A stretch of 37,017 nt of DNA from a virus. How positions within the stretch are numbered: position 1 is the stretch's first letter; each line of letters opens with the position of its first letter. Location: the IMG/VR virus record IMGVR_UViG_3300020109_000061, positions 1 to 37,017 of that record. The stretch is one strand, 5' to 3'. Below, in pieces: positions 15,738-23,336 of this stretch. The notes below the pieces were generated by a model that had not been told where the DNA came from, did no database searches, and worked only from the letters and a program-made list of their open reading frames with translations. Both the position numbers and the translations under genes were made by a program.

Positions 15738-16259
15738 ATGTTCCTTCTAGACGGCAAGCCACTGTCTCCCGACGTGGCCTTCACTGATGTCCACGGGATT
15801 CTTCGACCCGCCAACTTTTTGCGCTTGGCGACACCGGAGGAGCGCGAAGCAGCAGGTGTGACGGAAGTGCCTGACCCTCCGACCTGGGACCAGAGATTTG
15901 CATGGGGCTACTCGGAAGACGGCACCCTGATCTGGAAAGACCACGCTCAGCTCGTTGAGCAGTGGTGCGATCAGACCCGGACCACTGCTGGCACCCTGCT
16001 GCAGCCCACCGACTGGATGGTGATCCGCGAAGCAGACAACGGTGTGGTCATGTCGCAGGCGGTCAAGGACCGGCGCCAGGAGATCCGCCTGCTGTCCGGC
16101 CAGAAGATCGCCGCCATCCAGGCCACCACCACGACGGAAGAGCTGGCGGCTTATGTCACTGGGCCGGATTACAGCCAGTGGGAGCCGCAGCCTGAGCCGC
16201 CTTTGGTGGACACCATCGAGTTCAGCGGTGGGGTGACAGGCGCTGCGATCATTGGTTGA
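15738..16259 (+). CDS. Tail fibre assembly-like protein (173 aa)
   Basis: The protein follows the fibre genes and begins MFLLDGKPLSPDVAF. It contains ATPEEREAAGVTEVPDPP near residue 30 and a C-terminal helical region TDWMVIREADNGVVMSQAVK. This layout, with a DWxxxR segment followed by an Arg-rich helix, is found in DUF4376-type and tail-fibre chaperone-like proteins coded just after fibres. It may be a chaperone or an accessory tip protein. No clear Shine-Dalgarno precedes the ATG, and a 68-base spacer separates it from the fibre gene. Family assignment is by pattern and position. Confidence 0.55.
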   Translation: MFLLDGKPLSPDVAFTDVHGILRPANFLRLATPEEREAAGVTEVPDPPTWDQRFAWGYSEDGTLIWKDHAQLVEQWCDQTRTTAGTLLQPTDWMVIREADNGVVMSQAVKDRRQEIRLLSGQKIAAIQATTTTEELAAYVTGPDYSQWEPQPEPPLVDTIEFSGGVTGAAIIG

Positions 16260-16312
16260 AGCCTAGATCTGCGGCCTCAAGTCGGTACGCTGCTCATAGC
16301 TTTTGCAGCACC

Positions 16313-16540
16313 GTGCTTGAGGTCGCATCTGTTGTTGGGGTAGCTGCAACAGGCGCCCTATGGAAGATGGCTGTGGAGCACGGCTCCATGAAGCGAGGGA
16401 TGGATGCAATCCTCAACGAGGTGCGACTCCTTCGATCTGAATTGCAGAAGGATATTCGTCTGTTGGAAGACGACCTGCGTGATCATGAGGTGCGCATCCG
16501 CAGGCTGGAACACGGAACCTTGCCAGATGTCAAGGATTAA
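16313..16540 (+). CDS. Small membrane protein with coiled coil (possible spanin- or holin-like)
   Basis: From a GTG at 16313 the product is 75 aa. It has one N-terminal hydrophobic segment (EVASVVGVAATGALWKMA), then a charged heptad-like helix (NEVRLLRSELQKDIRLLEDD). An in-frame TTG at 16256, overlapping the previous stop, would add 19 polar residues. One membrane helix followed by a coiled coil recalls inner-membrane spanins (T7 gp18.5, lambda Rz) and some holin-associated proteins. It lies in a lysis-like cluster of three small genes. The start and exact role are uncertain. Confidence 0.55.
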   Translation: MLEVASVVGVAATGALWKMAVEHGSMKRGMDAILNEVRLLRSELQKDIRLLEDDLRDHEVRIRRLEHGTLPDVKD

Positions 16541-16564
16541 GTAGGGTTGATTCAGACGCCCTAC
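16541..16564. other. Short inverted repeat between two lysis-region genes
   Basis: GTAGGG (16541-16546) and CCCTAC (16559-16564) form a six-base inverted repeat with a 12-base loop, starting right after the TAA of the upstream gene and ending four bases before the GTG of the next. It has no T-run and is weak; it could modulate translation of the next gene. Confidence 0.3.
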
Positions 16565-16568
16565 AGCA

Positions 16569-16754
16569 GTGGATCGCATCAGTGATTACGTCGCTCTTGC
16601 AGTGGCAGTCCATGGTGTTGCACTGGTCATCGTGAACATGACCCCAACGCCAAAGGACAATGAAGCATTGAGCAACTACCGCAGGCTTGCGGTGAAGGTG
16701 TACCGGGCTATTGAAGTGCTGGCTGGGATCGTCAGCCCAATGGTCAAGAGGTAG
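16569..16754 (+). CDS. Small membrane protein, possible holin (61 aa)
   Basis: The GTG-start product has an N-terminal hydrophobic helix (YVALAVAVHGVALVIVNMTP), a short polar turn (TPKDNEALSNYR) and a second moderately hydrophobic segment (YRAIEVLAGIVSP). Size, one or two membrane segments and location next to the other lysis-type genes fit a small holin such as T7 gp17.5 (67 aa). Similar short proteins with a TPTPKD turn occur in cyanophages. There is no functional proof in the sequence. Confidence 0.5.
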   Translation: MDRISDYVALAVAVHGVALVIVNMTPTPKDNEALSNYRRLAVKVYRAIEVLAGIVSPMVKR

Positions 16755-16757
16755 GTC

Positions 16758-16976
16758 GTGCAACCCTTTGTTGTCGGCCAAGAGCTGGAGTTCAGGCAGG
16801 AAGCAACCAAGCGGACACTGCTCGACCTATTCGAGTCAGAGGACTACGAGGGGCTCTTCAACACCGCCATGCTGCTGAACACTCTCTGGCATCAACAGAC
16901 GGTGATCGCCAGATGGTTCGCCCATGAAGCCTCCGAGAACCTGGGCGAGGCCTGGGAAGCTCACAGGGCTAGGTGA
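16758..16976 (+). CDS. Small protein, 72 aa, unknown function
   Basis: The GTG start is three bases after the previous stop, preceded by AGAGGTAGGTC, which may serve as a ribosome site. The product is soluble and helical (EFRQEATKRTLLDLFESEDY, then LLNTLWHQQTVIARWFAHEA). No family is recognised. It is the last plus-strand gene of the block; its end overlaps the end of the convergent 121-aa gene by 8 bases (16969-16976), with no visible bidirectional terminator. Confidence 0.6.
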   Translation: MQPFVVGQELEFRQEATKRTLLDLFESEDYEGLFNTAMLLNTLWHQQTVIARWFAHEASENLGEAWEAHRAR

Positions 16977-17334
16977 TCATCTTGGTCTGGTGGTTGGGGT
17001 CGCTCTCGTCCAGGTGGCACTCGGGGCCGAACCCTGTGGCCAGCAGCTCTTGTAAAAGGTTGGGCGACGTTTGTTCAATAGGCGCCTCTCTTGTTAAAGG
17101 TTCGGCCTTTTTGCTGACACGTTCCTGGTCAGCAGCCTCAAGCGAAGCGATCCAGCTGTCGTAGGCCTCACGGGAGGGGATCTTGGCAGGAAGCTTCAGC
17201 CACTTCCGTGCTTCCTTAGGGCAGCGGAAGAACATGCTGGCTCTGCTGGTGCAGGCGATGTAGTACCGCCCGTTCCAGTCAACGCCTGTCTCCACGCTGG
17301 TGTAGACGCTGAGGTGCAGTCGTTCTCGCTTCAT
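16969..17334 (-). CDS. Hypothetical protein, 121 aa, downstream of endolysin
   Basis: The ATG overlaps the endolysin stop (ATGA at 17331-17334), so translation is probably coupled. The N-terminal half looks folded (MKRERLHLSVYTSVETG, DWNGRYYIACTSRASMFFRC, then PKEARKWLKLP) and the C-terminal half is polar and acidic. No family is recognised. A longer reading of the same frame (to 17520) overlaps the endolysin coding region and is unlikely. Coupling suggests a role in lysis or late functions, which is inference. Confidence 0.6.
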   Translation of the reverse strand: MKRERLHLSVYTSVETGVDWNGRYYIACTSRASMFFRCPKEARKWLKLPAKIPSREAYDSWIASLEAADQERVSKKAEPLTREAPIEQTSPNLLQELLATGFGPECHLDESDPNHQTKMIT

Positions 17335-18452
17335 GGCTTGCAGGTGAGATACCAGCCGCCAGAGCCACCAGGCATCCAGCGTGGGTTCCAGTTCTTGCGG
17401 CTGTAGGCAATGCCAGCTCCCTTGCTGGTGTTGAGGTAGCCGCCGCCAACCAAAGAGGCCTCGCCATTGGGATCGTTGTGGATCCAGGCAATGTCGGTGT
17501 AGCCGATAATCACTGACCAATGGCCGCTGCCACTGGGGGATGACACAGGCCCCTTGTGCAGCCAGCCCACTGCAACGGGCCGGCCCGCATCAATCTCTTG
17601 CTCCAGCAGCCGTGGGTTGCCATCGGTGTGGAAGTCAGCCCGCAGGCCAAGCGAGCGCAGCGCTGCCAACTGTGCCTGGGCGCTGGTGGTGTCTCCGAAC
17701 TTGGCCCGGATCGCGTTGTAGGCGTCATCGCCCACGACCTTGCCCCAGAACATGGCGAGCATGGCGCAGCTGGAGGAGAAGCACTCGCGGTAGCCGGTGC
17801 CGCTCTTGTTGTCGTTCTGGCTCTGCCAGCGCACGTTCAGCGGATTGCGTGGCAATGCCTCCCCTTGCACCGGACGCTCCTGGTTCATCAGAGCGATCAG
17901 GCGATCGGCATACACGGGCAGGGTTGCGTACCCCTGGCGCTGCAGATCCTTTGCTGCCTCGTTGCGGTTGGACGCGTGGTTGACGCCTTTGTGTTGTTTC
18001 CAGTCGAGGTACCACCGCTTGACCAGATACTTCACTGCCGCGTCAAAGGACGGGAAGTCGATGAACGAGTCCTGGATCGTGATGGTCTTGCCGTTCACCA
18101 CCTCCTGGGTTTGCTTGCTGGTGCCAGGCCCCTTCAGTCCGAATGGGTTCTTTCGGCCAGACATGTGCTTGCCACGGCCTGACTCGAGGGCCCACTGAGC
18201 AGCGACAAGTTCTGGATACTTGGCGCCGTGCTTCTTCGCCGCGCCTTCAATCCCAGCCCAGGTGTTTTCAATGTCTGCCGGGCTGCGCCATTCCTCAACC
18301 CAGTCGGCGTTTTCTGCCAGCAGGCACGGATCTGCTTGCTTGATTTGCCAGCCGAGTTTGACAACGGCACGCATCTGGTGCTCGAGGCCCTCGTAGTTGT
18401 CCCAGAACTCCAGCCAGCGCTGGTCAGTGAATTGGACGTCTTTGATCGTCAT
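17331..18452 (-). CDS. Bifunctional endolysin: glucosaminidase-like plus C39-like peptidase domain (373 aa)
   Basis: The first domain (about residues 60-190) has the FlgJ/GH73-type pattern GAKYPELVAAQWALESGRG, with candidate catalytic Glu90, followed by GRKNPFGLKG. The second (about 200-373) has a papain-like C39-type layout: WQSQNDNKSGTGYRECFSSS with candidate Cys224, then GHWSVIIGY with His311 and WIHNDPNG with Asp327. A glycan-cleaving plus peptide-cleaving pair suits a lysis enzyme, and it is coded apart from the virion lysozyme-like domain. The ATG at 18452 is preferred over the in-frame TTG two codons upstream. There is no Shine-Dalgarno; instead a terminator hairpin with a short T-run ends just upstream, and a 25-aa ORF runs through it and stops at the ATG. 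Confidence 0.8.
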   Translation of the reverse strand: MTIKDVQFTDQRWLEFWDNYEGLEHQMRAVVKLGWQIKQADPCLLAENADWVEEWRSPADIENTWAGIEGAAKKHGAKYPELVAAQWALESGRGKHMSGRKNPFGLKGPGTSKQTQEVVNGKTITIQDSFIDFPSFDAAVKYLVKRWYLDWKQHKGVNHASNRNEAAKDLQRQGYATLPVYADRLIALMNQERPVQGEALPRNPLNVRWQSQNDNKSGTGYRECFSSSCAMLAMFWGKVVGDDAYNAIRAKFGDTTSAQAQLAALRSLGLRADFHTDGNPRLLEQEIDAGRPVAVGWLHKGPVSSPSGSGHWSVIIGYTDIAWIHNDPNGEASLVGGGYLNTSKGAGIAYSRKNWNPRWMPGGSGGWYLTCKP

Positions 18453-18529
18453 CAGCAAAAGAGGGGGTGTGACCCCCTCCGGTAGACCTCGGCTTTCACC
18501 GATTCAAGGCTAAAAAGCTGTTGACGCAT
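18452..18529 (-). CDS. Possible 25-aa leader peptide through the endolysin terminator
   Basis: An ATG at 18529 opens a 25-codon ORF (MRQQLFSLESVKAEVYRRGS plus HPLFC) that passes through the whole terminator hairpin. Its TGA overlaps the endolysin ATG (TGATG). Translation would melt the hairpin and deliver ribosomes to the endolysin start, so the arrangement could couple translation to read-through. No good ribosome site precedes it, so it may be chance. Confidence 0.3.
   Translation of the reverse strand: MRQQLFSLESVKAEVYRRGSHPLFC
18457..18479 (-). terminator. Intrinsic terminator between cyAbrB and endolysin
   Basis: On the minus strand GAGGGGGT (18479-18472) pairs perfectly with ACCCCCTC (18468-18461) around a CAC loop and is followed by TTTT (18460-18457), then four bases to the endolysin ATG. 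The T-run is short but the stem is very strong. It should reduce transcription from cyAbrB into the endolysin. Confidence 0.7.
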
Positions 18530-18543
18530 GGCAAGTGCCAAGG

Positions 18544-18930
18544 TCAAGCTGCCACCTTTTCTTCTCCTTTGTCGTTGGCGTCTTCTTTGACCAGAACGAT
18601 GCAGTCGCCATCAATCTCGACGTTCACGTAGTCCCCGTGGTTCAGGCCGATCTGTGTGGTGTAGGCCCGGCTGACGGGGATCAAGCCCTTGGGTCCCACC
18701 TTGAGGCGGTAGGTGGGCTCCTTGCCCAGCCCTTCAGGCATGTTCACGGTGAAGGAGCCAAGGTCATAGCCGTTCGCTTGGCTGAAGGCAGCGAAGAACT
18801 TTGACTTCTGCAGCGTGCGCCGACCACCGCGGCTGGCAGTGTAGCCAGCACCTTCAATAAGAGTTTCCAGCTCCACACCCTCATTTGCCTTGAGGTAGTT
18901 GAGCAGCTCTTCGCCTTGGAGACGTGCCAT
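18544..18930 (-). CDS. cyAbrB-type transcription regulator (128 aa)
   Basis: The protein matches the layout of the cyanobacterial AbrB family. A conserved N-terminal region (MARLQGEELLNYLKANEG, then GYTASRGGRRTLQKSKF and FFAAFSQANG) precedes a C-terminal AbrB/SpoVT-like swapped-hairpin DNA-binding region at about 78-117 (KGLIPVSRAYTTQIGLNHGD, YVNVEIDGDCIVLVKED). In cyanobacteria, cyAbrB proteins are global regulators of carbon and nitrogen metabolism and other genes. Here it sits between the gp14-like virion gene and the endolysin, with a strong palindrome immediately upstream and a terminator downstream, so it looks like its own regulatory unit. It may be captured from a host. A role in lysogeny control or in manipulating host expression is inference. 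Confidence 0.85.
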   Translation of the reverse strand: MARLQGEELLNYLKANEGVELETLIEGAGYTASRGGRRTLQKSKFFAAFSQANGYDLGSFTVNMPEGLGKEPTYRLKVGPKGLIPVSRAYTTQIGLNHGDYVNVEIDGDCIVLVKEDANDKGEEKVAA

Positions 18931-18935
18931 GTGAC

Positions 18936-18961
18936 ATACACTTGTACGGTGTCAAGTGTAT
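18936..18961. promoter_or_regulatory. Perfect 9+9 bp palindrome directly upstream of cyAbrB (candidate operator)
   Basis: ATACACTTG (18936-18944) and CAAGTGTAT (18953-18961) are exact inverted repeats separated by eight bases, five bases before the cyAbrB ATG. The minus-strand core TTGACACCGTACAA (18955-18942) differs at one base from motif copies 1 and 3. Position and symmetry fit an autoregulatory operator. A phage promoter containing a symmetric element is the main alternative. Confidence 0.75.
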
Positions 18962-18962
18962 A

Positions 18963-20114
18963 TCAATAGAAGCTGAGCTGACCAGCCTTGTTCATGTAGC
19001 TGAAGTTCATTGCACCTTGCACGCCGCCCAAGATGGCATTGCCAATCGTGAAGCCCAAGTTGCCAGTTGACGGCTGTGTTGGCCCGATGTACTCAGGCTT
19101 CAGTCCCTTGATCGGCTTGAGCGGATCGAAGTAGATCTCTTCGCGGTACGGCTTGCTCAGGCTGATCACAGAGCTGGTGTAGTCAGCCTGTGCAGATGCA
19201 AGCTGCGCCCCGTAGGTCTGTGCACGCCAGCCGAACGACGGGATCGTCAGCTTCGACATGGTTTGATTCAGCATCGACGCTTCGTTGTTGCTGCGCTTGA
19301 TCGTGGCTGCAGCACGCTCCGTCATGTCCTGCATGCCCAGTGCGTAGCGCCCCAGTTGTTGGGCGTACTCACCCTTGATCGTGCTGTTCAGCAGGCCCAG
19401 GCGCACCTTGCGTGAGGTGGCATTCACCTCCAGCTCGCCCCAGCGCTGGCCGAGCTGCTTGGCAGCTTGCATCATCAGCAGCTTGCCGGTCTGTCCTCCG
19501 CCCTGGCGGTCAGCACCACGAGCACCCGATTTACTGTCCTCCACCAGGGCGGCAATCTTGTTCAGCTGCCAGCCCAGGTAGTCACGCTGCTCCTCCAGCG
19601 CAAGGCTTTGCACCAGTTCCTCGGTGTCCTTGTTGAGCTTGCTGGTGGTCTGTGCGCTCTCGAGTGCCGTCTGGTTGACCTGGTTCAGGTATTGCCTGGT
19701 GGTCTCCAGCGTGTCGATCGCCAGGGCCTGCATGCGGTACGGGTAGTCGACCGATGCCTTGGCGAACTCCGTGTTCTGCTCCAGGGCAGCGCGGCTGGTG
19801 ATCTCTCCGATCCGAGAGCTCAGCTGCTGCGATGCGGCGCCCAGCATCTGCGACTGGTTCGCCTTGTAGTCCGATGCCTTTTGCCGCTCGTTGAAGCGCA
19901 GCTGCTCGACACGGGCTTTGTCCCACCACCACTGCGTCTTGGCCGCCAAGTTGGCCAGGCGATATTCCTGCTTGTCCCGCCTGAAGCGGGCCTTGGCTTG
20001 CTTCTCAGCGGCCTTGTACTGCGCATCGGCTTGGCTCTTTGCCGAGGCCGCACCAAAGATTGAGGAGCCGATCCCGGCGACAGCTCCAATGACGGCGCCA
20101 ATAGGAAATGCCAT
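18963..20114 (-). CDS. Internal virion protein, T7 gp14-like position (383 aa)
   Basis: The gene follows tail tube B with a TGATG overlap, the place of T7 internal virion protein gp14. The N terminus has a Gly/Ala-rich hydrophobic segment (GAVIGAVAGIGSSIFGAA) followed by a long helical, Lys/Gln-rich body (AKSQADAQYKAAEKQAKARF), as in gp14-type proteins that insert in the outer membrane during ejection. T7 gp14 is only 196 aa, so this one is longer. A second hydrophobic stretch is near the C terminus (GFTIGNAILGGVQGAM). It is the last structural gene on the minus strand before cyAbrB; its stop nearly touches the palindrome upstream of cyAbrB. Confidence 0.7.
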   Translation of the reverse strand: MAFPIGAVIGAVAGIGSSIFGAASAKSQADAQYKAAEKQAKARFRRDKQEYRLANLAAKTQWWWDKARVEQLRFNERQKASDYKANQSQMLGAASQQLSSRIGEITSRAALEQNTEFAKASVDYPYRMQALAIDTLETTRQYLNQVNQTALESAQTTSKLNKDTEELVQSLALEEQRDYLGWQLNKIAALVEDSKSGARGADRQGGGQTGKLLMMQAAKQLGQRWGELEVNATSRKVRLGLLNSTIKGEYAQQLGRYALGMQDMTERAAATIKRSNNEASMLNQTMSKLTIPSFGWRAQTYGAQLASAQADYTSSVISLSKPYREEIYFDPLKPIKGLKPEYIGPTQPSTGNLGFTIGNAILGGVQGAMNFSYMNKAGQLSFY

Positions 20115-22702
20115 CAGCCCACGCTCCTGGAACGATCGTTGTAGTTGCCTTCCCAGATGGCGCTTGTCACCGTCACGGGCAAGTAGCTGTCACTCTCAAC
20201 GATAACTCTGCACTCCAGGTTCTTGCTATATACGGGTGCGCGGAATGAGCCTGTGTCAACGAACTTTGTTTCAGTTGTCAGAGTGTTGTTGAGCACGTTA
20301 AGAGCACGGCTTCTGTACTCGTAACGGCTGTCGATACTCCTGCCGTTGCGTTTTACCACTACGTCATAGAAGCCTGTGTTAAAGTGGTTTATCTGCCAGG
20401 TGGCGACCTGAAGGCGGCCGGCTTGCTCTCCAACCACTCGTGACCTGGCTTGATCTCTGGCGGGAACGAATGCTCTGGTGAACTCGTACTCCATCTTGTA
20501 GCGCCTGCCGATTGCCAGCTTTGAGCTGCTCCAGTCGCCCGGCACTGCACAGGTGATTGTGGTGCCTGTCGTGCCGCTGCCCAGTTCGTACATCTTTGGC
20601 CCGCTGTTATCTGTCCGTGTCACGATCGTCGTTTTACCCTGCATTTGATATGGCAGTGTGAATGTGGTTTTGTTTGTGGCCGCGTTAAAACTCGCTGCCA
20701 CGTTATTGGTTGTGGTGGAGTCGCTATTGCACTCTGGGTACATCAGCAGGCGATCCATATGAATGGTCGGTTTGCTGACTTGATCCAGTTCCTCGCTGTT
20801 CATAAAGCAGCTGTAGGTTCCGTCTGGATACGACATGAGGAACCACAGCTCGTTGCCGATGAACTTGACCCAGATGATGTCACCATCAAATGTCCACTCG
20901 CTCCAGCTGGCCTGGCTTTTACCAAGGTTGTCGGTTGATGACTGCCACAAGTATTTGTACACATAGAGCTTCTTCTTGTCGTTTGGCGTGCGGCATACCA
21001 TCATGTCAACCGTCTCGCCTACGTCCCAGTGGCTGGCTAGTCCGTCGATGTACTTCGGCACGGATGCCGTCAGGTTCAGGCTGCCTCCCAGGTTCAAGCC
21101 AAGTCGCCGAGTTTGCGTCTCGAAAAACTGAAACTCTCTGAAGTTTGTGTAGTTGAACTCGTTGGTTGCAAACAGCACTACCGGGCCGGCGATCTTGGGT
21201 CGCAGGTCAGGGTTCATCAGGATGTTGCTTAAGCGCAAGATCGTGGCGGTGCGTGGCGTCAGTACGTCCACGTCGGCAGGTCTGATCTGGAACTGACTGT
21301 TGTTGCTGAATGCCAGCAGTGTCTCGTTCACTGGCAGCAGCCAGTTCAAGCGTGTGCTGGTTTCGGATGACGCCCGCAGATCAATCGGATCTGTCTCCAG
21401 TACAGCGACTGATGTGTCAGGGAAGAAGTTGAAGATGTCATTTGTTTCACTCAAGACAACGCTTTCGCCTGCGCAGATTGCATAGCGGCCACGGAACAGC
21501 ACATGGTCCTTGATCTGCTGCCCGACAAAGCTTGGCGTCGGCACAGTGGTCTCGTCTCCAGCCGTTCTCTGTCCCCAGCTCGGGAACGTATAGGTGTAGG
21601 TGATGCTGTTGTGCGTGACGCTTCTGGTGGCGCCGTCAGCAGGTCCCACAAAGAAGACCTGCTTTGCTGCCCGGTAGACCACCAGGGGCATGGCGTTCTC
21701 GTCCAGCTTGTACTTCTGGCCAGGGCTGAGTGTTTCTACCCATGTGCCCTCACCAAAGCTGCTGCCGTCATTGGTGACGAACTTCACCCAATAGTCGTCT
21801 TGTGCGTTCGCCGGCTCCGAGTCGATCTTCACGATGAACCCGTTGGATGCTCGAGCTGGCAGCTGGGAGAAGGTCGAGACGCTGCCACGGATGACGCGGG
21901 CCAGCGTGTTTGAGCGGCTGTCATCCAGCTGCAGGGTGAACGCCCCACCGTCGTTCTTGCTGACCAGCACCACAGCGCCATTGGCGGTCGCCGTGTAGCC
22001 CGACACGCCATTGATCCGTGTGGCCAGACCGGAGGCCACCGTCGCAGTGCTGATCGTGTTGTTGGTGTCAGTGACCTTGGGCGTGGTCACGGCCGTCAGC
22101 GCCGTTCCTGCAAGGGTGACGACGTAGCTGACGTCATAGGTCACGCCCTGCACGAAGATCATTGCGTCGGTCTTGGCCGCGGCCACGGTGGCCGACGACA
22201 AGGCTGTGCTCTTCTCTCTGTTCAGAAGCAGGCCCAAAGGCCCGTTGTTGATCAGGACGTACTTCTTGTACAGGTCCGTCAGGTGATGGATGTAGCTGGT
22301 GCTGTCACCGACGATTCGCTCATACGGCGAAGCGTTGACCGTCATGCCTGTGCCATGCACGTCCAACTTGCAGGTCAGCCCGTTCAGCAGGATCCGCAGT
22401 TCAGTGGTGCTACCCACTGGTGTCAGCGTGACGCTGTAGTTCTCATCGCCAACGACCGGCATCATCTCCGAGTACAGGTCCTGGAAGAACGTGTCGAAGA
22501 TCCGGCCCGCGTACATCGTCGGGGCTCGCTTCGTCAGTCCTTCCACCGGCGAGCTGTAGGCATTCACCTGCCGCTCACCTTGCCCTGGCAGACGCAGGTG
22601 TGGAGGCTGCTGGCTGACGCCTTGGGTCAGTGTGTCGAGCTTGCCCTGGATCAGGCTCGATGGTGCCCGACGAGTGCCGGTGACGTTGGACTTACGACGC
22701 AT
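20114..22702 (-). CDS. Tail tubular protein B (T7 gp12-like nozzle), 862 aa
   Basis: The gene follows tail tube A with a TGATG overlap (an in-frame GTG one codon upstream is a poorer start). The N-terminal region carries GKLDTLTQGVSQQPPHLRLP, the hallmark of T7-type gp12, which forms the tail nozzle. Further features such as RAPTMYAGRIFDTFFQ and YVLINNGPLG fit the family; T7 gp12 is 794 aa. It assembles on the tail tube A ring and carries the fibres. The call is strong from motif, size and order. Confidence 0.9.
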   Translation of the reverse strand: MRRKSNVTGTRRAPSSLIQGKLDTLTQGVSQQPPHLRLPGQGERQVNAYSSPVEGLTKRAPTMYAGRIFDTFFQDLYSEMMPVVGDENYSVTLTPVGSTTELRILLNGLTCKLDVHGTGMTVNASPYERIVGDSTSYIHHLTDLYKKYVLINNGPLGLLLNREKSTALSSATVAAAKTDAMIFVQGVTYDVSYVVTLAGTALTAVTTPKVTDTNNTISTATVASGLATRINGVSGYTATANGAVVLVSKNDGGAFTLQLDDSRSNTLARVIRGSVSTFSQLPARASNGFIVKIDSEPANAQDDYWVKFVTNDGSSFGEGTWVETLSPGQKYKLDENAMPLVVYRAAKQVFFVGPADGATRSVTHNSITYTYTFPSWGQRTAGDETTVPTPSFVGQQIKDHVLFRGRYAICAGESVVLSETNDIFNFFPDTSVAVLETDPIDLRASSETSTRLNWLLPVNETLLAFSNNSQFQIRPADVDVLTPRTATILRLSNILMNPDLRPKIAGPVVLFATNEFNYTNFREFQFFETQTRRLGLNLGGSLNLTASVPKYIDGLASHWDVGETVDMMVCRTPNDKKKLYVYKYLWQSSTDNLGKSQASWSEWTFDGDIIWVKFIGNELWFLMSYPDGTYSCFMNSEELDQVSKPTIHMDRLLMYPECNSDSTTTNNVAASFNAATNKTTFTLPYQMQGKTTIVTRTDNSGPKMYELGSGTTGTTITCAVPGDWSSSKLAIGRRYKMEYEFTRAFVPARDQARSRVVGEQAGRLQVATWQINHFNTGFYDVVVKRNGRSIDSRYEYRSRALNVLNNTLTTETKFVDTGSFRAPVYSKNLECRVIVESDSYLPVTVTSAIWEGNYNDRSRSVG

Positions 22703-23328
22703 CACACACCTCGGTAACGAAGGCCATCAGAAGGGATGTAGCCAATGCCTTGGCCAACGCCACGGTCATTGCCCCAAAGCAAGTTGTTGCTCAGCCCCCG
22801 CTCCTCGTCACGGATCAGCATCGCCCTGGCGTACTCCTCATCCTGAGCGGTGTAGGTGTAGATCGCGTTGCTGTTCAGGTAACGGTCGGAGTAGATCCGA
22901 GCAGCACGAATGGTGACGTACTGCTGTGCTGTGTGGGGAAGCTCGTCCCAGCTCAGCTGGCTGACCACGTAGTCCACGATCAGGGACGCGCTCATGCTTG
23001 CCCCGAAGGCAAACGTCCGCTTTGCCCTGTCATAGACCTTCAGGCCACGCTGCACGTACTGCTTGTCTGGGTAGCGGTTGGGGCTGAATTGCACGCTCAA
23101 CGTGTTGCTGGGCAGCACGAACTCGTTCACTGACGTCTTGGTCAGCGGCACGTTCCAGTCCGTGTTCCAGCTCCAGCCCTCAGCTTGAACATCACGAGAC
23201 ACCTCACCCAACGTCTTGCGAGCAAGAGCTGAGTCGGTGATCTCGTTGATTGAGATGTCGCTGAGCTTGTCAACCGGTGCTTCACCGATCACGCTCAGCA
23301 ACGTGTTGACAGCTTCCAGCTCGGTCAT
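22702..23328 (-). CDS. Tail tubular protein A (T7 gp11-like adaptor), 208 aa
   Basis: The sequence shows the gp11 pattern: MTELEAVNTLLSVIGEAPVD at the N terminus, ALARKTLGEVSRDVQAEGWS, then WNTDWNVPLT and a DELPHTAQQYVTIRAARIYS helix. T7 gp11 is 196 aa and forms the ring joining portal to nozzle. The ATG is preceded by GAGGGAAACA, where GAGG overlaps the stop of the upstream HeH-like gene. Coupled to the tail tube B gene downstream. Confidence 0.92.
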   Translation of the reverse strand: MTELEAVNTLLSVIGEAPVDKLSDISINEITDSALARKTLGEVSRDVQAEGWSWNTDWNVPLTKTSVNEFVLPSNTLSVQFSPNRYPDKQYVQRGLKVYDRAKRTFAFGASMSASLIVDYVVSQLSWDELPHTAQQYVTIRAARIYSDRYLNSNAIYTYTAQDEEYARAMLIRDEERGLSNNLLWGNDRGVGQGIGYIPSDGLRYRGV

Positions 23329-23336
23329 TGTTTCCC

